Below, piece after piece: positions 18,120 to 27,755 of a DNA stretch of 64,000 nucleotides (positions within the stretch are counted from its first letter, which is position 1; every line of letters begins with the position of its first letter). The stretch lies in NCBI GenBank assembly GCA_019359015.1, contig JAHHID010000016.1, positions 1 through 64,000 on the forward strand. Reading direction: 5' to 3'. The translations under genes and the position numbers were made by a program. This DNA comes from Spirirestis rafaelensis WJT71-NPBG6 (GTDB lineage: Bacteria > Cyanobacteriota > Cyanobacteriia > Cyanobacteriales > Nostocaceae). A model generated the notes under the pieces. It saw only the letters and a program-made list of their open reading frames with translations, was not told the DNA's origin and did not search any database.

Positions 18120-19106
18120 ATGACATTATTAATCGTCGGTGCCACTGGCACCTTGGGAAGACAAGTGGCTCGTCGTGCTATCGATGAGGGCTATAAGGTA
18201 CGCTGTCTTGTCCGGAGTGCCAAAAAAGCTGCATTTCTAAAAGAATGGGGTGCAGAACTCGTACCAGGAGACTTGTGTTATTCCGAAAGCCTGACAGCTG
18301 CCCTTGAAGGTGTAACCGCAGTCATTGATGCCTCAACATCTCGCCCTACCGACTCACTGAGTATCAAACAAGTGGATTGGGATGGCAAGGTAGCATTGAT
18401 TCAAGCAGCTCAAGCTGCGGGTGTAGAACGTTTTATCTTCTTTTCCATTCTCGATGCTGACAAATATCCAGAAGTACCGTTGATGGAAATTAAGCGGTGT
18501 ACAGAACTATTTTTGGCTGAGTCGGGCTTGAATTATACTATTTTGCAGCTCGCCGGCTTTATGCAAGGGTTAATCGGTCAATATGGAATTCCGATTTTGG
18601 AAGGACAACCGGTTTGGGTGACGGGTGAGTCTTCCCCCATCGCTTACATGGACACTCAGGACATTGCTAAGTTTGCTATCCGCGCTTTGAGCGTCCCGGA
18701 AACAGAAAAACGAGCCTTTCCTGTGGTGGGTACTCGCGCTTGGAGTGCTCAGGAAATCATTAGCCTGTGCGAACGCTTGGCTGGAAAAGATGCCAAAATA
18801 ACGCGGATGCCGTTAAACTTACTGCGAGCGGTGCAGAGCATGACGCGGTTCTTTCAGTGGGGGTGGAATGTCGCTGACAGACTAGCGTTTACAGAAGTAT
18901 TGGCAAGTGGTAAACCACTAAATGCCTCAATGGATGAAGTATACAAAGTCTTTGGGTTAGACCAACAAGAAACCACCACCTTGGAAAGCTATCTGCAAGA
19001 GTACTTCAGCCGAATTATGAAAAAACTTAAAGAAATAGACTACGAGAAAACTAAAGCCAAAAAGAAGAAGGAAAAAAGAAGCCCTTTTAAAAAGACTTCA
19101 AGTTAA
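18120..19106 (+). CDS. ycf39: Ycf39 / HCF244-type photosystem II assembly factor
   Basis: The 328-aa atypical short-chain dehydrogenase (NmrA-like) begins with the NAD(P) motif VGATGTLGRQ. It has the Ycf39 hallmarks LCYSESLTAALEGV, FFSILDADKYPEVPLM and ITRMPLNLLRAVQ. Ycf39 acts with Hlip proteins in chlorophyll delivery to newly made D1, so it supports early photosystem II assembly. The lysine-rich tail (about 300-328) is longer than in many homologues. The petM-ycf39 order suggests cotranscription or shared regulation. Confidence 0.95.
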   Translation: MTLLIVGATGTLGRQVARRAIDEGYKVRCLVRSAKKAAFLKEWGAELVPGDLCYSESLTAALEGVTAVIDASTSRPTDSLSIKQVDWDGKVALIQAAQAAGVERFIFFSILDADKYPEVPLMEIKRCTELFLAESGLNYTILQLAGFMQGLIGQYGIPILEGQPVWVTGESSPIAYMDTQDIAKFAIRALSVPETEKRAFPVVGTRAWSAQEIISLCERLAGKDAKITRMPLNLLRAVQSMTRFFQWGWNVADRLAFTEVLASGKPLNASMDEVYKVFGLDQQETTTLESYLQEYFSRIMKKLKEIDYEKTKAKKKKEKRSPFKKTSS

Positions 19107-19108
19107 TC

Positions 19109-19150
19109 AGGAGTCAGGAGTTAGGAGTCAGGAGTTAGGAGTCAGGAGTA
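19109..19150. repeat. 14-bp AGGAGTCAGGAGTT tandem repeat
   Basis: About three copies of AGGAGTCAGGAGTT follow ycf39. They are low-complexity repeats with no coding value, followed by CCCAATGCCCAATTCC repeats to about 19205. Confidence 0.6.
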
Positions 19151-19269
19151 ATTATCTTGATTTTTGACTGCCCAATTCCCAATGCCCAATTCCCAATGCC
19201 CAATGACTACTTTGTGCCAAAATGTGTCACGATTAACATAATATAGAGCATCGCAAGCAAGTTGGATAT

Positions 19270-20193
19270 TTGAATGTGCCGAAAGCAGGCATTATTTACA
19301 ACGACGTTAAACCGATAGCGAGTCGCGTCGCTATCGAACTGCAAGACAAGCTAACCGCAGCCGGTTGGGATGTTTACGTCACATCGGGTATCGGTGGTAT
19401 GCTGGGCTACTCTACTCCAGAGAGTCCTGTATGCCACACGCCAATCGAGGGTCTGACACCCCCTGATTTTGACTCAGAAATGAAGTTTGTCGTGGTCTTA
19501 GGGGGAGATGGGACTGTTTTGGCAGCCTCTCGCCAAGTTGCGCCCTGTGGCATTCCATTGCTAGCGGTCAATACTGGTCATATGGGGTTTTTGACTGAGG
19601 CTTACCTTAACCAATTGCCCCAAGCAATAGAACAGCTGATGGCGGGTGAGTATGAAATTGAAGAGCGGGTAATGCTTACCGTCAAAGTGTTTCGGGGAGA
19701 GTCGGTGTTGTGGGAAGCCCTCTGCTTGAATGAAATGGTGCTGCATCGGGAACCGCTAACCTCAATGTGCCATTTTGAAATTGCCATAGGACGTCATGCG
19801 CCAGTAGATATTGCCGCAGATGGTGTGATTATTTCTACACCAACGGGTTCTACAGCTTATTCGTTGAGTGCTGGAGGACCGGTGGTAACTCCAGGAGTAC
19901 CTGTGTTGCAATTAGTGCCGATTTGCCCTCATTCTCTCGCTTCTAGGGCGTTGGTGTTTCCTGATAGTGAGCCAGTAAACATCTACCCAGTAAATATTCC
20001 TCGCCTAGTGATGGTGGTGGATGGTAACGGGGGGTGCTATGTTCTGCCACAGGATCGGGTATATTTAGAGCGATCGCAATATACTGCTCGATTTATTCGC
20101 TTACAACCGCCGGAGTTTTTCCGAATTTTACGAGAAAAATTAGGTTGGGGTCTACCACACATCGCCAAACCAACCTCAGTAGAATTACCTTAA
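19270..20193 (+). CDS. nadK: NAD kinase
   Basis: The protein (307 aa) phosphorylates NAD to NADP. It has the GGDG motif ([13 protein letters not shown], about residues 77-88), the NE motif in LNEMVLHRE and the glycine-rich [15 protein letters not shown]. The start is uncertain: TTG at 19270, or GTG at 19276 giving [10 protein letters not shown], which fits homologues better. Cyanobacteria usually have two NAD kinases; this is the roughly 305-aa type. It is monocistronic. Confidence 0.95.
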   Translation: MNVPKAGIIYNDVKPIASRVAIELQDKLTAAGWDVYVTSGIGGMLGYSTPESPVCHTPIEGLTPPDFDSEMKFVVVLGGDGTVLAASRQVAPCGIPLLAVNTGHMGFLTEAYLNQLPQAIEQLMAGEYEIEERVMLTVKVFRGESVLWEALCLNEMVLHREPLTSMCHFEIAIGRHAPVDIAADGVIISTPTGSTAYSLSAGGPVVTPGVPVLQLVPICPHSLASRALVFPDSEPVNIYPVNIPRLVMVVDGNGGCYVLPQDRVYLERSQYTARFIRLQPPEFFRILREKLGWGLPHIAKPTSVELP

Positions 20194-20413
20194 TTGGTAT
20201 CGGACATATCAAGAGGGGAAAAGGGGAGGCAGTGCGTTGCTCCCCCCTGTTGCCTGCAAAGAGAAGTCTGAGCGGAACGCTTGCTTTGCTTAGAACTTCG
20301 AGAGGTTAGGAACGTCCTTGCAACAGCCGCGTCAGGTTAAGAGCGCTAGGGAGCAACTGCCGTCACCTGCCGTCATCTGGCGTGGAAGGGGTAAGGGTTA
20401 GCATATTGCCAAG

Positions 20414-20488
20414 AAATAAATGCCCAGCCGTGTGTTGAAATTATTCGTGGGTGTTGAGGATCTAGGTTTGACGGCTGGGCATTTATTT
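20414..20488 (+). ncRNA. 18-bp stem with 39-nt loop, candidate small RNA or terminator
   Basis: AAATAAATGCCCAGCCGT (20414-20431) is the exact reverse complement of 20471-20488. The right arm ends in a T-rich run (ATTTATTTTTA). The loop is GT-rich. It lies 220 bases after nadK and 270 before the response regulator. Strand and function are unknown: it could be the end of a small RNA or a cis-acting hairpin. The rest of the 20194-20761 gap is repeat-like (20215-20400) or featureless. Confidence 0.4.
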
Positions 20489-20761
20489 TTATGGATCACT
20501 CTTAAGAAAAACCTCTTTTTTCCGTTTACCCTTTAGTACCCTCTTAATATGCCCCATTTGCCTGAAATTTTAAATAAGTTATTAAAATTGTTGCATCTGC
20601 AAATTTAATCGCCGATACTTGAACGTGCGTTCAATATGGTAGACAAAGTGCCCAACTAGGATTGCTCTATCATCAAAAACACGTAAATTGCATTTCTACC
20701 TTATGTACAGACGTTTGACAGCACATTTATTGAATCCCAAATCAAAACTCCACGCATTAAT

Positions 20762-21448
20762 ATGACGCTTGCTCACAAAGATTGTGTTTTAGTGATTGAA
20801 AGCGACGAAAATCTAGCAAATCAACTGACTTGCGATTTGCAGGAAGCTGGCTACGAACCAATTGTGGCGCATGATGCGAACAGTGGTTTTCAATACTGCC
20901 GCGATCGCCAACCTGCTTTAATAGTTGTAGACCGAATGCTCACAGGAGAATCTGGACTCTCTTTGTGCAAAAATCTGAGAAATGCCGGAATGCGATCGTC
21001 CGTGCTAGTGTTAATGGCACGCGATACAATCGATGACCGTGTTGCTTGTCTAGAAGCCGGAGCCGATGATTACTTTCTCAAGCCTTACCGTTCAGAAGAC
21101 TTTTTAAAGTTGATTCGCCTTTATTTGAAACCAGATGTTGATACCTCAGAACAGTTACGGTTTGGAGATTTAATTTTAGATATAGCAACCCGTCGCGCCA
21201 TACACAACGGGCGTGCAATTGACTTGACAATGAAAGAATTTGAGCTTTTAAAATATCTAATGGAACATCCCCGTGAGGTATTAACCCGCGAACAAATTCT
21301 CGAAAATGTTTGGGGTTACGACTTTATGGGTGAATCTAATGTCATTGAAGTGTATATTCGTTACTTGCGCCTAAAAATCGAAGAGGAAGGTCAAAAGCGC
21401 CTGATTCAAACGGTGCGCGGTGTAGGATACGTCTTACGAGAATCGTAA
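20762..21448 (+). CDS. OmpR/PhoB-family response regulator with atypical receiver (NblR-like)
   Basis: The 228-aa protein has a receiver (about 8-120) and a winged-helix DNA-binding domain (about 130-226, LTMKEFELLKYLMEHPREVL). The phosphoacceptor Asp (IVVDRML) and the Lys (FLKPYR) are present. The acidic pocket reads VIESDE rather than VxDDD, and the switch residue is Met (VLMARD) where Thr or Ser is expected. These departures recall NblR-type atypical regulators that act without classic phosphorylation, but the ortholog call is from memory. No histidine kinase is adjacent. Confidence 0.85.
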   Translation: MTLAHKDCVLVIESDENLANQLTCDLQEAGYEPIVAHDANSGFQYCRDRQPALIVVDRMLTGESGLSLCKNLRNAGMRSSVLVLMARDTIDDRVACLEAGADDYFLKPYRSEDFLKLIRLYLKPDVDTSEQLRFGDLILDIATRRAIHNGRAIDLTMKEFELLKYLMEHPREVLTREQILENVWGYDFMGESNVIEVYIRYLRLKIEEEGQKRLIQTVRGVGYVLRES

Positions 21449-21775
21449 ATAGTTGGGCGTTAGTGGTTAGTGGGAATTTTTAGAGGGGAAAAGGGGAAGG
21501 GGAAAGGGAAAAGGGGAAATAGGAATGAGATTATTTCTATGCCCAATGATGCCAGATGCAACTTTCTTCGACGCGATAGCGCACTGGCTCCCCCATGCCA
21601 ACCAACAACCCTTCGGGTGACGCTCCTGCGTCGTTCGCGTAGCGTCTCCCCTTGGGAGAAGATCGCTGCTAACACCACTTGCAACTTTCTTCGGCTCGCC
21701 GGGATAGCGCAGTGGTTCACCAACAACCAACACCCAACAACCAACACCCAACAACTAACAATCAATTAAAATTTT
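21449..21775. repeat. Repeat-filled gap between response regulator and DUF192 gene
   Basis: It contains GGGGAAAAGG runs (21484-21518), two copies of GCAACTTTCTTCG..GCGATAGCGCA-type repeats (21556-21585 and 21680-21712) and CCAACACCCAACAACC runs (21720-21760). Short frames here are repeat artefacts. Confidence 0.6.
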
Positions 21776-22306
21776 ATGACTCGTTGGCTAATTTTGCTAC
21801 CAATGCTCTTAAGTGTTGTGCTGATAAGCTGTTCTGAACCAACACCAGCTAAACCCCCCAGCACTAGCGTTGATTCTCAATTATCAGCATCACCGCCTTC
21901 TGGTCAAACACTACCGATTTCTGGTGTTGCCATTGTTCCTAATGGCACAAAAATTAACTTGGAGGTGGCGCGGACACCACAAGAGCAAGAAATAGGGTTA
22001 ATGTATCGCAAAAATTTGCCAGATGACAGGGGGATGCTGTTTGAGTTTCCTTCCGCGCAACCAGTCAGTTTCTGGATGAAAAATACTCTCATACCACTAG
22101 ATATAGTTTTTCTACGTAAGGGGGTAGTGCAATATATCGCAGCTGGTGTACCTCCATGTACTGCCGATCCTTGTCCTAGTTATGGTCCGAGGACATTAAT
22201 CGACACGGTAATTGAACTGCGTTCTGGACGCGCTGCTGAATTAAGTTTAAAAGTGAATGATCGTGTTAAAATTGAATTCCTCAACTCCGGTTCTTTGCGG
22301 AAATAG
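21776..22306 (+). CDS. DUF192 lipoprotein
   Basis: The 176-aa protein begins with a lipoprotein signal (WLILLPMLLSVVLISCSE), with Cys19 in the lipobox. A DUF192 domain from about residue 60 has ARTPQEQEIGLMYRKNLPDD, SFWMKNTLIPLDIVF and the final LKVNDRVKIEF. The family has a small beta fold of unknown function, usually exported. It is monocistronic. Confidence 0.9.
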   Translation: MTRWLILLPMLLSVVLISCSEPTPAKPPSTSVDSQLSASPPSGQTLPISGVAIVPNGTKINLEVARTPQEQEIGLMYRKNLPDDRGMLFEFPSAQPVSFWMKNTLIPLDIVFLRKGVVQYIAAGVPPCTADPCPSYGPRTLIDTVIELRSGRAAELSLKVNDRVKIEFLNSGSLRK

Positions 22307-22824
22307 AGGTTAAAGTAAGTATAATTACGCTAGTAGGAAAAATGCCAATGTTGAAGTTTTAGTAAAAAAGCATCACATGGTCTAGTAAAAAAGTTACTTT
22401 TGACCTAATATTTTGTAAACATGCTAATCATCTGAAACCAAGCTATTTCCAAGACAGGATAGCAATTTTAACATTTGATGGCAAAAAATATTCCTTTTGG
22501 TGTACGTGTAAATAGTGGTTAATAAGAGAGTATAACTATGGAATCTTTCTTACTACGGGTGTAATTAACTAAAGCACTATAGTAAAAATGATTAAATAAA
22601 TTTCATCTGCTCGAAGCGCTATTTGAAAATTAAGTAGACAATAAGCGCTAAAATTTATATTTTCTGTTTCTAATAGAAGGCTTTGCTAGAGGAACACCGA
22701 CATCAGCTGTGTTTGTTTGTTACTTAGGTAACAACATAGTCACAGATGAAATACTGCTTATAAGCTACAGAAAATCTTGAATTCATGTATGACAATACAC
22801 TTTACCCAAGGAGGTGAGATACAA
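22307..22824. other. AT-rich leader region before the DUF2949 gene
   Basis: No coding frame or tRNA is seen in these 518 bases. TAGTAAAAAAG occurs twice (22361 and 22384). The strong SD AAGGAGGTGAG at 22808-22818 belongs to the next gene. Confidence 0.4.
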
Positions 22825-23016
22825 ATGACACCATCAACATATCCTCGACTTATTCGTTTTTTACAAGACGATTTAGCAATTTCTACAGCTTCGCTAGCGG
22901 TTGCTCTTCGTCACCGAGAACAAGACCCTGGTCCTTTGCCAATGATTCTTTGGCAATATGGCTTAATTACTCTCGACCAGTTAGAAAAAATTTATGATTG
23001 GCTGGAAACAGCTTAG
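22825..23016 (+). CDS. DUF2949 small protein
   Basis: The 63-aa protein (MTPSTYPRLIRFLQDDLAIS..) matches the cyanobacterial DUF2949 family. It has the features LPMILWQYGLITLDQLEKIYDWL. I chose ATG 22825 because AAGGAGGTGAG lies 7 bases upstream; an upstream in-frame ATG at 22777 has no SD. Its function is unknown. The gene ends before a strong hairpin. Confidence 0.8.
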   Translation: MTPSTYPRLIRFLQDDLAISTASLAVALRHREQDPGPLPMILWQYGLITLDQLEKIYDWLETA

Positions 23017-23132
23017 TTGTGGGTAGTTTATTCAGGAGAATCGACTTATGCCACATCAATGCCTTTTACAAAGGCTGATAGATAGGGAAATTAGCTGCAT
23101 GGTTTTCTACTCATTTACATCTAAATTCACGC

Positions 23133-23168
23133 AGAGCGAGTTGAATCATCAACTCGCTCTCTTGATTT
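23133..23168 (+). terminator. 12-bp hairpin terminator after the DUF2949 gene
   Basis: AGAGCGAGTTGA (23133-23144) pairs with TCAACTCGCTCT (23149-23160) around a 4-base loop, followed by a weak T stretch. It could serve both the plus-strand gene and the convergent minus-strand gene. Confidence 0.65.
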
Positions 23169-23237
23169 AGTTAGAAGTAGACATTTTTTAATTTAGGAAG
23201 GAAACATTAACTAAAAACTTTTTACGAGTAAGTTTAA

Positions 23238-23489
23238 TCAATCAGGAACGACAGCTTTGTGAGAGTTCTGATGATTGATTGACCAGCGGTGATCAACTTC
23301 TTTAGAGGAAAACTGGCAAATCTCTTCTAAATGTTTTTGTTGTGCCGCAGCTTTACGGAGTGTAATAATTAGCTGATTCACCTGATGCCGTAGTTCTGGG
23401 TTTTGACCGACTGCTAACAGAGTTTGTCTTTCTAAAAGTTGCAGTATCAGTTCGTAATGGATAGGTGAAGGCAGAGGAATTTGCTCCAT
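23238..23489 (-). CDS. Small cyanobacterial protein (DUF5340-like)
   Basis: The 83-aa protein starts MEQIPLPSPIHYELILQLLE and continues with a helical segment (LRHQVNQLIITLRKAAAQQK). This resembles the cyanobacteria-specific DUF5340 family from memory. No catalytic motif or membrane segment is seen and its role is unknown. Confidence 0.65.
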   Translation of the reverse strand: MEQIPLPSPIHYELILQLLERQTLLAVGQNPELRHQVNQLIITLRKAAAQQKHLEEICQFSSKEVDHRWSINHQNSHKAVVPD

Positions 23490-23693
23490 AAAGTTAATCT
23501 GATATTTAATATTTGGGATTTTCTATTAGTCTGAGATTTTATTTGATAAATGAATTTTTACATAGGTAATAAATATTTGGTTAAAGCTGAAATTCAATAG
23601 TAGATAAAGATTTTGCAAAGAAAGGCGCGATCGCCTTCTAGTTACCGATTGACCAATCGCCCTTTATGTGCATATACTCAGATAATTTTTCTT

Positions 23694-24584
23694 TCACAAA
23701 AGCTTATCTAATAATTGGGCGATCGCTAATTCTATATCTGCTTGTTTTACCAAAGATTCTCCTATAAGTACAGCAGATGCACCTGCTGTTGCCACTAAAT
23801 TGAGGTCATCTGTGTTATGTAATCCTGACTCGCTAACAACTAAAATATTCCGTTCTTGCAATTGGCTACCTCTTGCTGTTAGTAATTGACAAGTAGTTTG
23901 CAAGTCAACGGAAAAATCTTCTAAGTTGCGATTATTAATTCCTACTAAGGATACATTATCTAAGGCTAACACGCGGTCAAGTTCGGCTAAAGTGTGGACT
24001 TCAATTAAAGCTGCCATTTTCAAAGATTTGGCAATTTTGACAAAGTATTGCAAATCTTGATCGCTAAGTATAGCAGCAATTAACAACACGGCATCAGCAC
24101 CTTTAAGACGCGCTAAAAACATCTGGTAAGGATAGATGATAAAATCCTTGCACAGTAGGGGTAAGTCTACGGCAGCGCGAATAGCGGCTAAGTTATCGAA
24201 GCTACCTTGAAAGAACTTTACATCCGTGAGAACAGAAAGACAACTCGCACCGCCTCGCTGATATTGTTGGGCGATCGCTACTGCGTCAAAATCTTCTCTT
24301 AAAACTCCTTTGCTGGGAGAAGCTTTTTTAACTTCCGCAATTAACGCAGGCTTTGTTTTACCTTGTCGCAAAGCGGCGATAAAATCGCGGGTTTTTGGTG
24401 CCGCAAGGGCTTGGCGCTGCAATTGGCTTAACGGCAGCTTTTCGCGCATTTGCTCAACTTCTATCTCTTTCTGCCAGACAATTTCCTCCAAAATGTTGTT
24501 TGGCGCCGCATCAAAAATGGCGGATTGAAAGCGCAATACAGATACATCAATAGCTCGGTTAGGATTAATGCGACGAATTTGCAT
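23694..24584 (-). CDS. trpC: Indole-3-glycerol phosphate synthase
   Basis: The 296-aa TIM-barrel enzyme converts CdRP to indole-3-glycerol phosphate in tryptophan synthesis. The signature [16 protein letters not shown] contains the catalytic Lys. [43 protein letters not shown] and VVSESGLHN follow. The 20-30 residue N-terminal extension is usual in cyanobacteria. It lies 134 bases downstream of lpdA on the same strand. Confidence 0.96.
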   Translation of the reverse strand: MQIRRINPNRAIDVSVLRFQSAIFDAAPNNILEEIVWQKEIEVEQMREKLPLSQLQRQALAAPKTRDFIAALRQGKTKPALIAEVKKASPSKGVLREDFDAVAIAQQYQRGGASCLSVLTDVKFFQGSFDNLAAIRAAVDLPLLCKDFIIYPYQMFLARLKGADAVLLIAAILSDQDLQYFVKIAKSLKMAALIEVHTLAELDRVLALDNVSLVGINNRNLEDFSVDLQTTCQLLTARGSQLQERNILVVSESGLHNTDDLNLVATAGASAVLIGESLVKQADIELAIAQLLDKLL

Positions 24585-24599
24585 AATTTTGCGGAAGGG

Positions 24600-24650
24600 G
24601 GACTAGGGACTAGGGACTAGGGACTAGAAACTAGGGACTAGAAATAAGGA
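24600..24650. repeat. GGGACTA tandem repeat
   Basis: About six near copies of GGGACTA lie in the gap between lpdA and trpC, as seen in other gaps of this genome. They are low-complexity and non-coding. Confidence 0.6.
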
Positions 24651-24718
24651 ATAAGGGAAAAGAAAGATTTTTTACCTTTTACCTTCCCCCCTAGCCCCTA
24701 ATCCCTAATTTCCAGCCC

Positions 24719-26149
24719 CTAACTTGCGATCGCTCGTTTATATGCTTCATCCAGCACTTCGGAAAGTGTTGGGTGAGCGTGAACTAAATGAGCGAGGGTT
24801 TGGACAGATTGGCGATTGGCGATCGCTGCTGACGCTTCGTGGATTAAGTCACTAGCGTGCATTCCGAAAATGTGAACGCCTAAAACTTCGCCTGTGTCTT
24901 GACGATACACCACCTTGGCTATGCCATCAGCTTCACCTTCTGCTAATGCTTTGGAATTACCTTTAAAGTAAGTCCGCGCTGTTCCGACTTCAAAACCAGA
25001 CTCTTTACCTAAATCCTTGGCTGCTGTTTCCGTCATTCCCACATAGCTGATTTCTGGGTGGGTAAATGCTGCTGCCGGTATACTGCGGTAGTCTAGTTCT
25101 CTGTGTTTGCCACAAATATTATCTACAGCCACGATACCTTGAGCAGAAGCTGCGTGTGCCAACATCATTTTGCCGTTGGCGTCACCAATTGCCCACAAAT
25201 GCGGCACGACTTCACCTGCTGACAGTACAGCCATGCTGTCGTTGACGGGGATAAAGTTGCGCCGATCTACTTCCACACCTACAGATTCTAAACCAAGATT
25301 TTGTGTAGCGGGGATGCGTCCCGTGGCAACTAGACAAGCATCCACTTCAATGACATCGACATCTTCTTTGGTTTTGAAATCTGCTAACTCAATTACTACC
25401 GGTGAACCGGGAATGACTTTTTTGGCGTATATCCCCACTTTGGTTTCAATGTCGCGGGGAGTAATCAGTACTCGTTCTGCGAGTTTGGCGATGTCGCGGT
25501 CAAATCCTGGCATCAACTGGTCGAGGGCTTCAATCATGGTGATTTCACTGCCCAAAGCCGAGTAAATATCAGAAAATTCCAAACCTATATAGCCACTGCC
25601 AATAATTGCTACCCAATCTGGTAGAGATTCTAACTTTACGCCTTGGTCGCTCGTAAAAACAGTTTTGCCGTCTACTTCTATGCCTGGAGGTACAAAGGGA
25701 ATCGAGCCGGGTGAAAGTATGATGTCTTTGGCTGTGATGGTTTTTTCACCACTTTCTGTAGTCACACTGACTTTTTGGCTTCCGGCTATCTTTCCCCAAC
25801 CCCGGATGATATCAACTTTCAGGCGTTTGAGGCTGTTGGTTAAATCGCCTTGGATTTTGGATACGAGATTGTCTGCGTGGTTGGCGATCGCTTGGCGATC
25901 AAAATCCACATTTCCAACTTGAATCCCCAGCGACTTGAGGTGGTGAGCATCTCTCAACTCTCGCACACGTCCAGAAGCTGCTAATAACGCCTTAGACGGA
26001 ATGCAACCCCGATTTACACAGGTTCCCCCCATGTCAGCTGCTTCGATAATCGCTGTTTTCAAACCACAGCTAACGGCATGTAGGGCAGCGCCATGTCCGC
26101 CTACACCCGCGCCTATAATTACTAAATCGTAATCAAATCCCTGACTCAC
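24719..26149 (-). CDS. lpdA: Dihydrolipoyl dehydrogenase
   Basis: The 476-aa FAD enzyme (E3) reoxidises lipoamide in pyruvate dehydrogenase and glycine cleavage. It has the FAD motif [16 protein letters not shown] and the redox disulfide Cys44/Cys49 ([12 protein letters not shown]). The NAD motif is [14 protein letters not shown], the second FAD site is [13 protein letters not shown], and the active His/Glu are in HAHPTLSE. The length is typical. It lies upstream of trpC and may share a transcript. Confidence 0.96.
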   Translation of the reverse strand: MSQGFDYDLVIIGAGVGGHGAALHAVSCGLKTAIIEAADMGGTCVNRGCIPSKALLAASGRVRELRDAHHLKSLGIQVGNVDFDRQAIANHADNLVSKIQGDLTNSLKRLKVDIIRGWGKIAGSQKVSVTTESGEKTITAKDIILSPGSIPFVPPGIEVDGKTVFTSDQGVKLESLPDWVAIIGSGYIGLEFSDIYSALGSEITMIEALDQLMPGFDRDIAKLAERVLITPRDIETKVGIYAKKVIPGSPVVIELADFKTKEDVDVIEVDACLVATGRIPATQNLGLESVGVEVDRRNFIPVNDSMAVLSAGEVVPHLWAIGDANGKMMLAHAASAQGIVAVDNICGKHRELDYRSIPAAAFTHPEISYVGMTETAAKDLGKESGFEVGTARTYFKGNSKALAEGEADGIAKVVYRQDTGEVLGVHIFGMHASDLIHEASAAIANRQSVQTLAHLVHAHPTLSEVLDEAYKRAIAS

Positions 26150-26432
26150 GTTAGTTTCCCCGTCGTGTGCTTCGTCTCTTTATTCTCAACTTGACAAGCA
26201 ATCAATGCAACCCCCAGGATTTTTTGGTGTTACTAAATCAAATTAAAATTATGATTTACTCGCTTCGGCGTAAGGATTGATACTTTTATATTTTAGTATT
26301 ATTGCATGTAGGGCTGTATTTTATACGATAAATTCTTAAGTAATTTAGCTGCGTGAGCAGTTCTACTTACTCTAAGTGTTGCCCAAATTATGCAAGCCAA
26401 GAATAGTAGATAAACATACTTCTAATTGTTGT
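26150..26432. other. Non-coding stretch upstream of lpdA and the MITE
   Basis: AT-rich sequence without a plausible gene. It should contain the lpdA promoter on the minus strand, but no clear -35/-10 pair stands out. Confidence 0.4.
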
Positions 26433-26581
26433 AGGACTTACGCAAGCGTCACAATATAAGGTCAACTGGCACATATATTTCAATTTGCCGTAAATGCTTG
26501 TAAGCATTGATTTATAAACCTTAGAGCCATATTAATTCTATGTGACAGTTTTCAGATAAATGTGCCAGTTGCGTAAGTCCT
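26433..26581. mobile_element. 149-bp MITE, copy 1
   Basis: The element has terminal inverted repeats AGGACTTACGCAA/TTGCGTAAGTCCT. It also has sub-terminal complementary blocks (CAACTGGCACAT and ATGTGCCAGTTG). It encodes nothing. It is identical over all 149 bases to the copy at 38694-38842, in opposite orientation. It lies about 260 bases before the carbonic anhydrase start. No clear target duplication is seen. Confidence 0.9.
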
Positions 26582-26839
26582 GTGTTGTATATAATCATCA
26601 TCCAGATGACTAATTATTCTAATAATTCTTGATAAATCAAGAATTCGGATTTTTCGCAAAGTATTACACAGTCTTGGTTGAACACGCCAATCCCAGCAGG
26701 AACAAATACATGAGATGTTAAAACTTTGCAAAAGCTGATAGTGTAGTCATTACTAACAAATTGATAAAATTTTAATACTACAGCAGCCGCAGAATGGCAA
26801 ATTTTAGGGTACGCATTTTCTCTCTCAAGGTTAAAACTA

Positions 26840-27655
26840 ATGAAAAAATTAATTAAAGGTCTGCGCCAGTTCAAGGCTAACTATGTTAGCACGCATCAAG
26901 AACTCTTTGAACAACTTTCTCTAGGTCAAAAACCCAGAGTGTTGTTTATTACTTGTTCAGATTCGCGTATAGACCCAAACCTAATTACGCAAGCCAACTT
27001 AGGTGAATTGTTTGTTATCCGCAATGCTGGCAACATTATTCCGCCATATGGAGCAACCAACGGCGGTGAAGGTGCCACAATTGAATACGCCGTGCAAGCT
27101 TTAGATATTCGACAAATTATTGTCTGCGGTCACTCGCATTGCGGTGCGATGAAAGGGCTGATGAAGTTAAACAGCTTGCGAGAGGAAATGCCGCTTGTGC
27201 ATGATTGGTTAAAGTATGCAGAAGCAACCCGACGATTGGTAAAAGACCATTACAGCCAATACCAGGGGGAAGAACTACTAGAAATTGTAACTGCTGAAAA
27301 TGTACTGACTCAAATTGAAAATTTGCGGACTTATCCAGTTATTCGCTCGAAGCTGTACACTGGGCAACTAAACATTTACGCATGGATTTACAACATTGAG
27401 AAAGGAGAAGTTTTAGCCTTCGATCAAGAAAGGCATGCTTATGTCTTGCCTCAAAACCAGCTCAAGGCTTCTGAAATCGATGAGACGCTAGTTACTGAAG
27501 AGTTATCAAATGGCAATATAATCAAAACCATCTCCGAAGAAGAAATAACAATTCAACAGCCTCAAGAAGTTATGTTTGACGCGCAAAGGTTTCCCATAAC
27601 ACGACTTTCAAAAGAGCAGGCAGAACGAATTTATCGAGGTTCAGCGTCAAATTGA
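26840..27655 (+). CDS. ccaA: Beta-class carbonic anhydrase (CcaA/IcfA-like)
   Basis: The 271-aa enzyme interconverts CO2 and bicarbonate. The zinc ligands are Cys39 (CSDSR), His98 and Cys101 (GHSHCG), with the Asp41-Arg43 dyad. There is no signal peptide. The roughly 60-residue C-terminal extension beyond the catalytic core (from about 210) is like carboxysomal CcaA, which binds CcmM through this tail, so a carboxysome location is likely. The gene is monocistronic with a MITE in its upstream region. Confidence 0.92.
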   Translation: MKKLIKGLRQFKANYVSTHQELFEQLSLGQKPRVLFITCSDSRIDPNLITQANLGELFVIRNAGNIIPPYGATNGGEGATIEYAVQALDIRQIIVCGHSHCGAMKGLMKLNSLREEMPLVHDWLKYAEATRRLVKDHYSQYQGEELLEIVTAENVLTQIENLRTYPVIRSKLYTGQLNIYAWIYNIEKGEVLAFDQERHAYVLPQNQLKASEIDETLVTEELSNGNIIKTISEEEITIQQPQEVMFDAQRFPITRLSKEQAERIYRGSASN

Positions 27656-27697
27656 TAATTAAATAAGAGCGAACATGCCAAAAGTATTCCATGTTGC

Positions 27698-27748
27698 CAC
27701 GTGACGTACTCCTACGCTGTACTTGAAGAGTCAGTGTAGGCTTCCAAT
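27698..27748 (+). repeat. Imperfect palindrome upstream of the Y1 transposase
   Basis: CTCCTACGCTG and CAGTGTAGGC form an imperfect stem around TACTTGAAGAGT, directly before the transposase gene. Such hairpins are the substrates (REP or IS-end) of Y1 transposases. No matching copy downstream of the gene was recognised. Confidence 0.45.
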
Positions 27749-27755
27749 CTATATA

